From a virus, in the IMG/VR virus record IMGVR_UViG_3300017971_000736, positions 1 through 24,838 of that record: 24,838 nucleotides of DNA. One strand, written 5' to 3'. The position numbers and the translations under genes were made by a program. Of the stretch, positions 1 through 5,237 are shown one piece after another (position 1 is the first letter of the stretch; each line of letters begins with the position of its first letter). The notes beneath the pieces are model-generated. The model was not told the DNA's origin, made no database searches, and saw only the letters and a list, made by a program, of their open reading frames with translations.

Positions 1-4
1 ACTC

Positions 5-172
5 ATGAACATCGAACCGTTCCGCGAGGAGTTGCGGGCGCTCATCAACCGGCACAACCTGGAGGGCGGGTCCAGCACGCCGGACCACATCCTCGCGGAC
101 TACCTCGTGGACTGCCTGCTCAACTACGAGCGCGTCGTCATCGCACGCGCAGACTGGTACGGGGCGGTCTGA
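5..172 (+). CDS. Small conserved phage protein, paralogue A (55 aa)
   Basis: The reading frame starts at an ATG four bases into the window and ends at TGA 170-172. The protein matches the next gene along most of its length: a hydrophobic-basic start, then NRH, LE, a TPD block followed by I.A.YL, and DCL. This pattern belongs to a widespread family of tiny actinophage proteins of unknown function, usually 50-60 residues. There are no catalytic motifs, membrane segments or signal peptide. The frame stays open to the window edge, so an upstream start is possible, but the ATG gives a length like its neighbour. It overlaps the next gene by one base (TGATG), which points to translational coupling. 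Function unknown. Confidence 0.7.
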   Translation: MNIEPFREELRALINRHNLEGGSSTPDHILADYLVDCLLNYERVVIARADWYGAV

Positions 173-327
173 TGTACAGCACTGCCTTCCACAAGGAACT
201 GCTGAAACTCCTCAACCGGCACACCCTGGAGAAAGAGTCCCGCACGCCGGACTACATCATCGCGGCCTATCTCATGGATTGCCTGGCCGTGTACGACGAG
301 CGCGCAGCAGGGCACGGGGAGGGCTGA
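172..327 (+). CDS. Small conserved phage protein, paralogue B (51 aa)
   Basis: ATG at 172 overlaps the stop of the previous gene (TGATG), and the gene ends at 325-327 overlapping the next start in the same way. It is a clear paralogue of the upstream gene: both share LNRH/INRH, LE, S.TPD, I.A.YL and DCL in the same order and spacing, and differ mainly at both ends. I infer a tandem duplication followed by divergence. The protein is probably all-helical and soluble. Family members are common in the early or right-arm regions of actinophages, but I know of no established function. Confidence 0.7.
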   Translation: MYSTAFHKELLKLLNRHTLEKESRTPDYIIAAYLMDCLAVYDERAAGHGEG

Positions 328-455
328 TGGACGGGCTGTGCGACAGGGCAAACGACCCCCACTACTGCTGCCTGCCGATGGCCCACGACGGGGCGCACTG
401 CTGCCGCTGCGGTCAGGAATGGGTGCAGGCGCAACCGCTAGGAGGACGGCCATGA
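327..455 (+). CDS. Cysteine-rich small protein (42 aa)
   Basis: ATG at 327 overlaps the previous stop (TGATG) and the frame ends at TGA 453-455. Five of the six cysteines form two clusters (a CC pair near residue 14 and CCRC near residue 25), with histidines between them. This arrangement suits binding of one zinc ion, as in small zinc-finger or zinc-ribbon proteins. Length, coupling to both neighbours and the Cys/His spacing support a real gene. No specific family is recognised. A DNA- or protein-binding role is only an inference from the metal-binding pattern. Confidence 0.55.
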   Translation: MDGLCDRANDPHYCCLPMAHDGAHCCRCGQEWVQAQPLGGRP

Positions 456-625
456 GCCGCGAATGCCGGATGATCTGCGACAGGTGCGGGTCCACGCATG
501 ACGACAGCGACTGGAGCAACCTCAACGTAGAGGTCGGTCATCAACGGATACAGAAAGACCTATGCCGAGGATGCGGCATGAGTCTCATGCGCTGGCTGCG
601 GAAGTTCGAGGAGGATCAAGGATGA
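452..625 (+). CDS. Putative zinc-ribbon protein (57 aa)
   Basis: The start chosen is ATG at 452, which overlaps the previous stop (ATGA) and has a GGAGG Shine-Dalgarno motif seven bases upstream. A longer in-frame reading from 338 would run through the previous gene in another frame and is rejected. The protein has a CDRCG knuckle near residue 9 and a CRGCG knuckle near residue 38, a classical pair of CxxC motifs spaced for a zinc ribbon, then a basic, amphipathic C-terminal helix. Such phage proteins usually bind nucleic acid or protein partners; the partner here is unknown. The stop overlaps the next start (ATGA). Confidence 0.65.
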   Translation: MSRECRMICDRCGSTHDDSDWSNLNVEVGHQRIQKDLCRGCGMSLMRWLRKFEEDQG

Positions 626-741
626 AAGAAGATCGAGAGAACATGTTCAGCAACGGATGCCTACCAGCATTCCTGATCATGTTCTTCATGTCCGGCAGCG
701 CCATCGCATGGGGAGGACTGATCGCATGGCTGCTCCGGTAG
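622..741 (+). CDS. Small hydrophobic membrane peptide (39 aa)
   Basis: ATG at 622 overlaps the previous stop (ATGA), and an AAGGA-like motif lies just upstream. After about 12 polar residues the protein is hydrophobic to its end, with a Gly/Ser-rich kink in the middle and a final arginine. It could be one long or two short membrane-spanning segments. The next gene starts 16 bases before its stop, and that gene's ribosome site (GGGAGGA) lies inside this one. Function unknown. Membrane peptides of this size are common in phage early operons. Confidence 0.5.
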   Translation: MKEDRENMFSNGCLPAFLIMFFMSGSAIAWGGLIAWLLR

Positions 742-941
742 AAGGCACCGCGCAAAACGAAACACTCATCACGCACCTGGAAGGACTCACACCCGAGATA
801 CTCCGCGACGACACAGCACTCGCCAGCACCGTCCGACAAGCAATCGGGAAACTCAGCCTGAAGGCGCGCAAAGAACACGGCGGCGACCCCACCTGCATAA
901 CGCTTGCAGTCACCGCATTCATCGGAGGAGAGAACACATGA
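726..941 (+). CDS. Hypothetical protein (71 aa)
   Basis: The start at 726 is chosen because GGGAGGA sits eight bases upstream and because the longer reading from 657 would cover most of the preceding membrane peptide in another frame. The product is soluble and mostly helical, with an acidic N-terminal half and a basic segment (KLSLKARKEHGG) in the second half, ending in an alanine/threonine-rich helix. No motif that I recognise is present. Its stop overlaps the start of the winged-helix gene (ATGA), so the two are probably translated together. Confidence 0.65.
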   Translation: MAAPVEGTAQNETLITHLEGLTPEILRDDTALASTVRQAIGKLSLKARKEHGGDPTCITLAVTAFIGGENT

Positions 942-1501
942 CCGCGAACCCACTGAACCCCACCGGAAACCCGCACGCCCTGTACAGGTACACCATCGGC
1001 AGCACCCGCAACAGCGCAGGCGGCTACTCTGGATCACGCGGAGAAGCAGCAGCGAAGTGCAAGTGCGGCGCTCAACTCGTCGGAGAAGACGACATTCGCA
1101 AGCACCAGACGATCCAGGAAGCATGGCGCACCCCGCCAGCAGCAAGAGCCACCGACCCGTCCACCAGCCACCAGGCCGCTGAACGCACCATCGGCAGGCA
1201 GTCGCAGATGATCACCCTCCTCCGCGCCTACGCAGCCGCAGCCGATGGGTTGACGAACGAGGAAGCCGGACTAGCAACCGGCTTGGCCGACGACCCCACC
1301 ATCTGCTACTGGAAGCGGTGCAGCGAACTGCTCCAGATGGAATACATCGCGCCCCGCATCACCGACGGCAGCGTAAAGAAGCGCATGAGCCGGTCGGGAC
1401 GGCGGCAACGGGTCAACACGATCACCCCGTCAGGACGGCAACTGCTGGAGTACATGGACGAACTGCACGAATACGGGGTGGTGCCGGATGGGCGCTCATG
1501 A
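938..1501 (+). CDS. Winged-helix-like phage protein with N-terminal metal knuckle (187 aa)
   Basis: ATG at 938 overlaps the previous stop (ATGA). Residues 1-45 are polar and include CKCG near residue 42 and a nearby histidine, a possible metal site. Residues about 70-170 resemble a recurrent actinophage winged-helix module: DPSTSHQAA, a helix, GLTNEEAG (helix two), a segment holding CYWKRCSEL (likely recognition helix), then a basic wing with repeated R/K and ITPSGRQLL. The family is known as a DNA-binding-like domain in phage genomes, often near replication genes. I infer nucleic-acid binding; the target is unknown. It is the largest gene of the left operon, and its stop overlaps a possible microprotein start. 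Confidence 0.7.
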   Translation: MTANPLNPTGNPHALYRYTIGSTRNSAGGYSGSRGEAAAKCKCGAQLVGEDDIRKHQTIQEAWRTPPAARATDPSTSHQAAERTIGRQSQMITLLRAYAAAADGLTNEEAGLATGLADDPTICYWKRCSELLQMEYIAPRITDGSVKKRMSRSGRRQRVNTITPSGRQLLEYMDELHEYGVVPDGRS

Positions 1502-1569
1502 CCTTGACACCATGCACACCCGAGATGTCCCACCGCCAACAGCGGAAGACCGGAGGCGTGCGATGCTGA
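1498..1569 (+). CDS. Possible 23-residue microprotein
   Basis: An ATG overlapping the stop of the winged-helix gene (ATGA) opens a 23-codon frame rich in basic and polar residues, with two cysteines. The only upstream ribosome-site candidate is a weak GGATGGG. The ATGA junction matches the coupling used by every other gene pair in this operon. It may be a real microprotein, or only a translated leader that carries ribosomes to the next start. No function can be assigned. Confidence 0.3.
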   Translation: MTLTPCTPEMSHRQQRKTGGVRC

Positions 1570-1637
1570 CGATCTGCTCACTCGCGGACGACATCGAGGA
1601 TGCCCGCTATCTGATCGACATCCTGGCGTTGCGGTGA
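1563..1637 (+). CDS. Possible 24-residue microprotein
   Basis: ATG at 1563 has a strong GGAGG Shine-Dalgarno motif six bases upstream, better than most genes of this operon, and overlaps the preceding short frame. The product is 24 residues, acidic in the middle and amphipathic (DDIEDARYLIDILALR). It is the last frame before the convergent hairpin. The ribosome site is the main support. The product could be a short helical peptide that binds another protein, but that is speculation. Confidence 0.35.
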   Translation: MLTICSLADDIEDARYLIDILALR

Positions 1638-1642
1638 ACGGC

Positions 1643-1656
1643 TTGCAACGTTGCAA
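1643..1656. repeat. 14-bp perfect palindrome between convergent operons
   Basis: TTGCAACGTTGCAA is a perfect inverted repeat with no spacer, six bases after the last plus-strand stop. It is followed at 1661-1669 by CTAGACTAG, a second short near-palindrome. It is too loop-poor for a normal terminator and fits a dimeric DNA-binding site better. It lies outside every gene. Confidence 0.6.
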
Positions 1657-1675
1657 CCATCTAGACTAGGTGACT

Positions 1676-1717
1676 GTCTGGGGGTGCGGTGGAGGGGAAG
1701 CCACTACACCCCCAGAC
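1676..1717. terminator. Hairpin terminator between convergent operons
   Basis: GTCTGGGGGTG (1676-1686) pairs perfectly with CACCCCCAGAC (1707-1717). An inner GTGG/CCAC stem extends it after a two-base mismatch. The right arm contains the last codons and lies across the stop codon of the minus-strand fibre-like gene. There is no clear U-tract on either strand, which is common for terminators of GC-rich phages. Its place between two facing operons suggests it stops transcription from both sides. Confidence 0.65.
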
Positions 1718-2261
1718 CAGTCTTCTGCAGCAGCGCAACCCGCAGCGCAGCAGCCTGGAAGTTGCATGTCGCGATCACCTGCACACGGCCCTGGATACTC
1801 ACCACCTGACCAGCGGTCAGCACAGCCATCGCATTCATACGTACCGTCGTTGAGAAGTTCGGCTGCATCGCGTAGCCGTTGACCATCCCGAGCGAAGAGG
1901 GGCCAGCCATCACCTGCAGACCGCAGAAACCACCCTGTGCACCAGTCAGGAACGAACCTGACACGTCCAAGTTGTACAAGCCGGTTGTGTCGATAGCGAA
2001 GGCGCTGCCCTCAACCCAAGAGATCGGGGTGGTCCCGACGGGCTGCTCCTCCTTCGACTCGAAGTTCCCAGGATTCAGCCAGTTGTCACCAGGGGTGATC
2101 GTCACCCAGGTGTCCCTACGGACGCCCTGGTAAAGCACCTCATGGCGGTCAAGCAGCGCAGCCTGCGTCGCATCCGCCAACCCCTTGATGTCACGCGGCA
2201 CATCCGGTGTGTCCGTGTCGAACGGGAACGGCAGAGAATCAGGACTAGTGAAGTCACCCAT
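1704..2261 (-). CDS. Minor tail / receptor-binding-like protein (185 aa)
   Basis: The N-terminus has the FPFDTDTPDVPRDIKGLADA pattern found at the start of many actinophage minor tail and fibre proteins, where it probably anchors the protein to the tail tip. From about residue 50 the sequence is rich in beta-strand-forming residues (W, V, T, G) with a compact C-terminal domain, like a trimeric jelly-roll or TNF-like head domain. It is the last gene of the late operon and lies after the lysis genes, apart from the other fibres. The upstream ribosome site is weak (AGATAGG). Its stop codon lies in the terminator hairpin. Tail function is inferred from the N-terminal pattern; receptor binding is a guess. 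Confidence 0.6.
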   Translation of the reverse strand: MGDFTSPDSLPFPFDTDTPDVPRDIKGLADATQAALLDRHEVLYQGVRRDTWVTITPGDNWLNPGNFESKEEQPVGTTPISWVEGSAFAIDTTGLYNLDVSGSFLTGAQGGFCGLQVMAGPSSLGMVNGYAMQPNFSTTVRMNAMAVLTAGQVVSIQGRVQVIATCNFQAAALRVALLQKTGLGV

Positions 2262-2288
2262 AGGTGCAGCCTATCTCTTCTAACCCTA

Positions 2289-2639
2289 CTACGTGCATGA
2301 CGTAGGGATGATCTGATTGATCCACACATCGTACGAAGGCCCGCCGCCGCTGGCGTAGTAGCGGTCCAGGTACAGCAGGTACAGCGGCTCACCAGCCTGA
2401 CCATCCGCGACACGGCCACAGAACTCGAACGCGGGAACCCAGCCGCCCTCGACAGGATCAGGGGAAACCTCAGCCAGCGGAGCGAGGACACCGAAATCTT
2501 CCGGTGGCGCAGCCCCGCCAGACACAGGCGCGTCCACAGGATCGTCGTCCGACTCTGCTACAGATGCCCACACGGTGAACAGCACACCGGCAAGCAGCAC
2601 CGCCAACACGGCAATCGGGATCGCATACCGTCCAGTCAC
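2289..2639 (-). CDS. Membrane-anchored exported protein of unknown function (116 aa)
   Basis: GTG at 2639 overlaps the endolysin stop (TAGTG). Residues 6-28 form one strong membrane segment after a short basic start (MTGRYA), so it looks like a signal anchor or uncleaved signal peptide, with the rest outside the cell. A Pro/Asp/Ala-rich linker (about 30-60) leads to a small C-terminal domain with two cysteines (FCGR and the final SCT) that could form a disulfide. There is no lipobox cysteine. Its place right after the endolysin suggests an accessory lysis or cell-surface role such as superinfection exclusion. No family recognised. Confidence 0.65.
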   Translation of the reverse strand: MTGRYAIPIAVLAVLLAGVLFTVWASVAESDDDPVDAPVSGGAAPPEDFGVLAPLAEVSPDPVEGGWVPAFEFCGRVADGQAGEPLYLLYLDRYYASGGGPSYDVWINQIIPTSCT

Positions 2640-3310
2640 TAGAGTGTCACCCCGAAGGCTTCCAAATCGTCAACGTCCTTGCCCGCCGACCATTCAACGA
2701 TGCGCCCACCGACCTTCTGGGTGATCGACTTGATCGCGGACTCCTCCTTCGGTGAGCGAATCTTCCGCTTGGTGCCCGCAGCCGGATAACAGGCGTAGCG
2801 GGTGCCCTTGTGCTGGATCAGAATGACGACCACTTCGTCCTCCTCAGGTTGCGGCGATGGTGACGGTGACGGTGACGGTGACGGTGCACCCGTCGGCTTC
2901 CAGTTGAACATGTCCTGCGGGTTCAGCATCACACCGCAGTTCCACGCCTGCTTGCGGCTATGCCGCTCGAAGTGCCCGTGGGGGCCTGTCGCATTACCGT
3001 CGGCTCCAACACGGGCGATGTGCTGGCCCGCCTTCACCTCGGTGCCGTTCGGCAGGCGATCAAGAGTATGCGCGACGAAGAACTCCTCGTTCGCGAACGG
3101 CTGCCCCTTGGAGGGGCTGATGACGAACTGGCTCCTGCCGAAGGAACCGCCGTAGTTCCGCCAACGGATCGTGCCCGCGATGGGGGCCTTGATCGAGGTG
3201 CCCTTCGGCGCGGCGATGTCAGTACCCGTATGCCAGCCGCAGGCTCTCCAATATTGCCCTCGGATGCCATACGCCTGGTTGATGGAGTAACCAGGAATCG
3301 GCCAGACCAT
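2639..3310 (-). CDS. Endolysin, M23 metallopeptidase (223 aa)
   Basis: Residues 1-138 form an M23 (lysostaphin-type) zinc peptidase. The expected residues are all present: H27 and D31 in HTGTD, H81 in the VAHTLD segment, and H111/H113 in GPHGHFE. Such enzymes cleave peptide cross-bridges of peptidoglycan. A flexible Ser-Pro linker (143-155) joins a C-terminal domain (about 158-223), rich in basic and aromatic residues, probably a wall-binding module; I do not recognise its family. No signal peptide is present, so release should depend on the holin just upstream, whose stop overlaps this ATG (TGATG). The domain order catalytic-linker-binding is standard for endolysins. Confidence 0.9.
   Translation of the reverse strand: MVWPIPGYSINQAYGIRGQYWRACGWHTGTDIAAPKGTSIKAPIAGTIRWRNYGGSFGRSQFVISPSKGQPFANEEFFVAHTLDRLPNGTEVKAGQHIARVGADGNATGPHGHFERHSRKQAWNCGVMLNPQDMFNWKPTGAPSPSPSPSPSPQPEEDEVVVILIQHKGTRYACYPAAGTKRKIRSPKEESAIKSITQKVGGRIVEWSAGKDVDDLEAFGVTL
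2861..2884. repeat. Four tandem copies of a 6-bp unit in the endolysin linker
   Basis: TGACGG is repeated perfectly four times on the plus strand, with a diverged copy before it. On the coding strand it encodes the Ser-Pro repeats of the endolysin linker. A hexamer keeps the frame, so copy-number change would alter linker length only. Confidence 0.85.
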
Positions 3311-3582
3311 CAGACCCCCCCGTCGTATTCCTCATCCACGGTCAGTTCCCCGACCCAGATAGGTTCCTGCGAAGGTTCAGGAATCGCATTGGTTGTGAAG
3401 TAGACGCCGGTCCAAGTAGCCGTAGCCGTACTGAACAATGCCCACAGCCCAGCCAGCAGCACCACCCACCAGTCAGCGTCAGGATACGCGACAACCACCC
3501 CGAGTACCGTGGAGAACCCAGCAGTCAACCCGCCCAGGATCGCACCAACAAGTGCCTTGCCCTGCTCATCGACTCTCGTCAT
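3310..3582 (-). CDS. Holin (90 aa, two membrane segments)
   Basis: Two hydrophobic segments lie at about residues 10-32 (ALVGAILGGLTAGFSTVLGV region) and 37-62, joined by a short turn with YPDADW. The N-terminus is charged and the C-terminus is acidic. This layout and its place directly before the endolysin, with a one-base overlap (TGATG), are typical of actinophage holins. I chose the ATG at 3582 because AGAGGA lies five bases upstream. An in-frame ATG at 3588 and a longer reading from 3615 have poorer sites. Holins form membrane pores that let the endolysin reach the wall. Confidence 0.75.
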   Translation of the reverse strand: MTRVDEQGKALVGAILGGLTAGFSTVLGVVVAYPDADWWVVLLAGLWALFSTATATWTGVYFTTNAIPEPSQEPIWVGELTVDEEYDGGV

Positions 3583-3679
3583 CTTCATCCTCTCCCTCGA
3601 ACCAGAATAGAACAAACGCTACCAGTGATGCCGTCGCTATAGCAGCCATAACCAGCAGCGGCGCGAACCAGCACGTCAC
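3566..3679 (-). CDS. Small single-span membrane protein in lysis cassette (37 aa)
   Basis: A GTG at 3679 overlaps the stop of the HTH gene (GTGA), and the frame runs 37 codons to TGA 3568-3566, overlapping the holin start by 17 bases. The product has one clear membrane segment (about residues 4-26, LLVMAAIATASLVAFVLFWF) and a strongly acidic C-terminal tail (EGEDEDDESR). Without it the stretch 3583-3675 would be an unusual gap in a tightly packed operon. The holin's ribosome site lies within it, so the two are probably coupled. An antiholin or second holin is plausible; this is inferred from position and topology only. Confidence 0.6.
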   Translation of the reverse strand: MTCWFAPLLVMAAIATASLVAFVLFWFEGEDEDDESR

Positions 3680-3966
3680 TGAATCTTCTCCAACGGCGGG
3701 AACAGGTCAGACAACCGTACCCCTAAGGCATCGGCGCACAGGTACACGTCATACACACTCCAACGGACATGACCGTTATAACGTGTACTCAACGCCTTCG
3801 ACTGCAACCCAGTCTGCTGCACCAGCCACGACCAGTTCTTATCTTCTTTCCGCAGAAAGAAACTGATACGCCGCGTGATCTCCTCATGCAACCACAACTC
3901 AGTCGCATCAGCCTGCCACTTGCGCTCATTCCCCACTGCCACGATCCTCGTCGTCGCAGTCATCAT
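3676..3966 (-). CDS. XRE-like helix-turn-helix protein (96 aa)
   Basis: Residues about 30-92 look like a compact Cro/C1-type HTH: ITRRISFFLRKE, then SWLVQQTGL (helix two), SKALSTRYNG (recognition helix), then WSVYDVYLCADALGVRLSDLF, the usual final helices. Length and architecture match small phage regulators. ATG at 3966 (with AAGGGA eight bases upstream) overlaps the preceding membrane gene by 41 bases. A GTG at 3936 with GAGGA eight bases upstream is an alternative start giving 86 residues and a shorter overlap. It lies among lysis genes in the late operon, which is odd for a repressor; it may set lysis timing or shut down other promoters. Confidence 0.65.
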   Translation of the reverse strand: MMTATTRIVAVGNERKWQADATELWLHEEITRRISFFLRKEDKNWSWLVQQTGLQSKALSTRYNGHVRWSVYDVYLCADALGVRLSDLFPPLEKIQ

Positions 3967-4156
3967 CGTGATGGTCCCTTCCGAACCTGTCGTGCAACTC
4001 CACCGTGATCACCACACCAAGCAGTATCATCGCCGCAGCCCACAGCGCCGTCCCGTCCCGACCATCCTGGGACAGCCGGTACGACCCAGACAGCATCAGC
4101 AGCACGACACCGGACAGGGTGCCGAGTTTCCAGAACAGGTCGGATTGGTTCTTCAT
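3926..4156 (-). CDS. Small membrane protein, possible holin-like (76 aa)
   Basis: ATG at 4156 overlaps the previous stop (ATGA). Two membrane segments are visible, about residues 8-25 and 37-54, followed by a very acidic and histidine-rich tail (HDRFGRDHHDDDCDDEDRG). Two-span topology and its position just before the lysis genes suit a holin or holin partner, but the charged tail is also like other phage membrane proteins. The tail could bind divalent metal. No family is recognised with certainty. Confidence 0.6.
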   Translation of the reverse strand: MKNQSDLFWKLGTLSGVVLLMLSGSYRLSQDGRDGTALWAAAMILLGVVITVELHDRFGRDHHDDDCDDEDRGSGE

Positions 4157-4404
4157 CCCACTAGCAACCCCTGCACAGCAGCCAGGATCATCGCGTCAGA
4201 GATGACCGCAGGATCGCGTCCTGGGTCTTCCACCCCGCCAGCCAGCGCGGATGCGTAGGCGTCGGCCAACCCTGGCGCGGCGGCGACACGGATAGTGTTG
4301 TCCACCACCCAGCCGAACGTCGCGCCCTCCTGGATCGCGCAGAACTCCACGCGGGCCTTGAAATCCTCGTCTATAGCGAGCAGGTGCCCGTCCCAGTAGG
4401 CCAT
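4153..4404 (-). CDS. Conserved hypothetical protein (83 aa)
   Basis: ATG at 4404 has AGAGGA eight bases upstream, and the stop overlaps the next start (ATGA). The protein begins MAYWDGHLLAIDEDFKARVEFCAIQEG and is alanine-rich and mostly helical, without membrane segments. Small proteins of this kind follow tail fibre genes in several actinophages, where they may be minor tail or fibre-assembly components. I cannot name its function. Coupling to the membrane gene downstream suggests it belongs to the transition between tail and lysis genes. Confidence 0.6.
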   Translation of the reverse strand: MAYWDGHLLAIDEDFKARVEFCAIQEGATFGWVVDNTIRVAAAPGLADAYASALAGGVEDPGRDPAVISDAMILAAVQGLLVG

Positions 4405-4417
4405 CAGCGGTGTCCTC

Positions 4418-5224
4418 TCATGCTGTACCCCATGCGGTCGCGTAGATCGTCACCTCGGTGCCGGTGAGCCGCGACACGGTGCCGCTGGTGAGCGGGTTCG
4501 CCGACCACACCAGCACCTGCACCGTCGTGCTGTTGCCGAGCCGTGCGGTGGCCCAGTGCGGCAGGTTTCCGGCGAGTCCGAAGCGGACGCTCGCCACCGC
4601 TCCCTCCAAAGTCGTCAGCCCGAGCGTGGCCGCGCTCACCGACACCATGCCGTTGCCGTCGGTGTTCGCCGTGACCGTCACCGAACGGTGGGCCTTGCCG
4701 CCGAGCGCATCCTCCACCTTGCCGTCCACGTATCCCTTGTCCACCGCCGTCCTATCGGTGAGCGGGATGCTGCCGCTGAGCATGAGAACGCCGGTCATGA
4801 TGCCGCCGCTGTGCGGCACCACATACCCTGCCGGTGCCGGTTCCAGTGGATCGGTCGGCTCGCCCGTGTCGGCGAGCAGCATCTTGCCGGTCATCGTGCC
4901 GCCGCTCAGCGGCAGATAGTCACCGCCGCCACCGCCGCCCTCCACGTCGTCCGGCACCCACATCGAACCGTTCCATACCAGCGCCTGGCCGTCAGTGGGA
5001 GGCGTCGTGGAAGTGTCCACATCGGTGAGGTTGTCCAGCGCGGCGTTCCCGCGACCGTGGGTGTGGTCATGCCTGGACGCACGATCCGATGTCCCAGGGT
5101 CGTTCCACAGACCGATCGGATTCGGGTAGGCGTCCGCAAGTTCGGGCTTCCCATCCAGGCCGTCGTCCACGTACTTCTTCGTGGGGATGTCCTGCGGCCC
5201 GTCGATGGGCGAGAGGTTGTCCAT
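4418..5224 (-). CDS. Tail fibre protein (268 aa)
   Basis: The N-terminus has IPTKKYVDDGLDGK, a pattern that appears in phage fibres before triple-stranded shafts. A HDHTH motif (residues 52-56) follows, then a DGQALVWNGSMWVPDD unit, a Gly linker, and two copies of the GG.MTG fibre repeat (GGTMTGKMLL and GGIMTGVLML). The last 90 residues are beta-rich and probably form the trimeric tip. ATG at 5224 has GAGGA upstream. It is the third of three fibre genes in a row; together they should form or decorate the tail tip and contact the host surface. Confidence 0.75.
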   Translation of the reverse strand: MDNLSPIDGPQDIPTKKYVDDGLDGKPELADAYPNPIGLWNDPGTSDRASRHDHTHGRGNAALDNLTDVDTSTTPPTDGQALVWNGSMWVPDDVEGGGGGGDYLPLSGGTMTGKMLLADTGEPTDPLEPAPAGYVVPHSGGIMTGVLMLSGSIPLTDRTAVDKGYVDGKVEDALGGKAHRSVTVTANTDGNGMVSVSAATLGLTTLEGAVASVRFGLAGNLPHWATARLGNSTTVQVLVWSANPLTSGTVSRLTGTEVTIYATAWGTA

Positions 5225-5237
5225 GCGCTACATCCTC

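Noticed and set aside
338-451. N-terminal extension of the zinc-ribbon gene
   Set aside because: It overlaps the 42-residue Cys-rich gene, while ATG 452 has a good GGAGG site.
2861-2884. Short tandem repeat considered as a CRISPR or iteron array
   Set aside because: The units are six bases with no spacers and lie in the endolysin linker.
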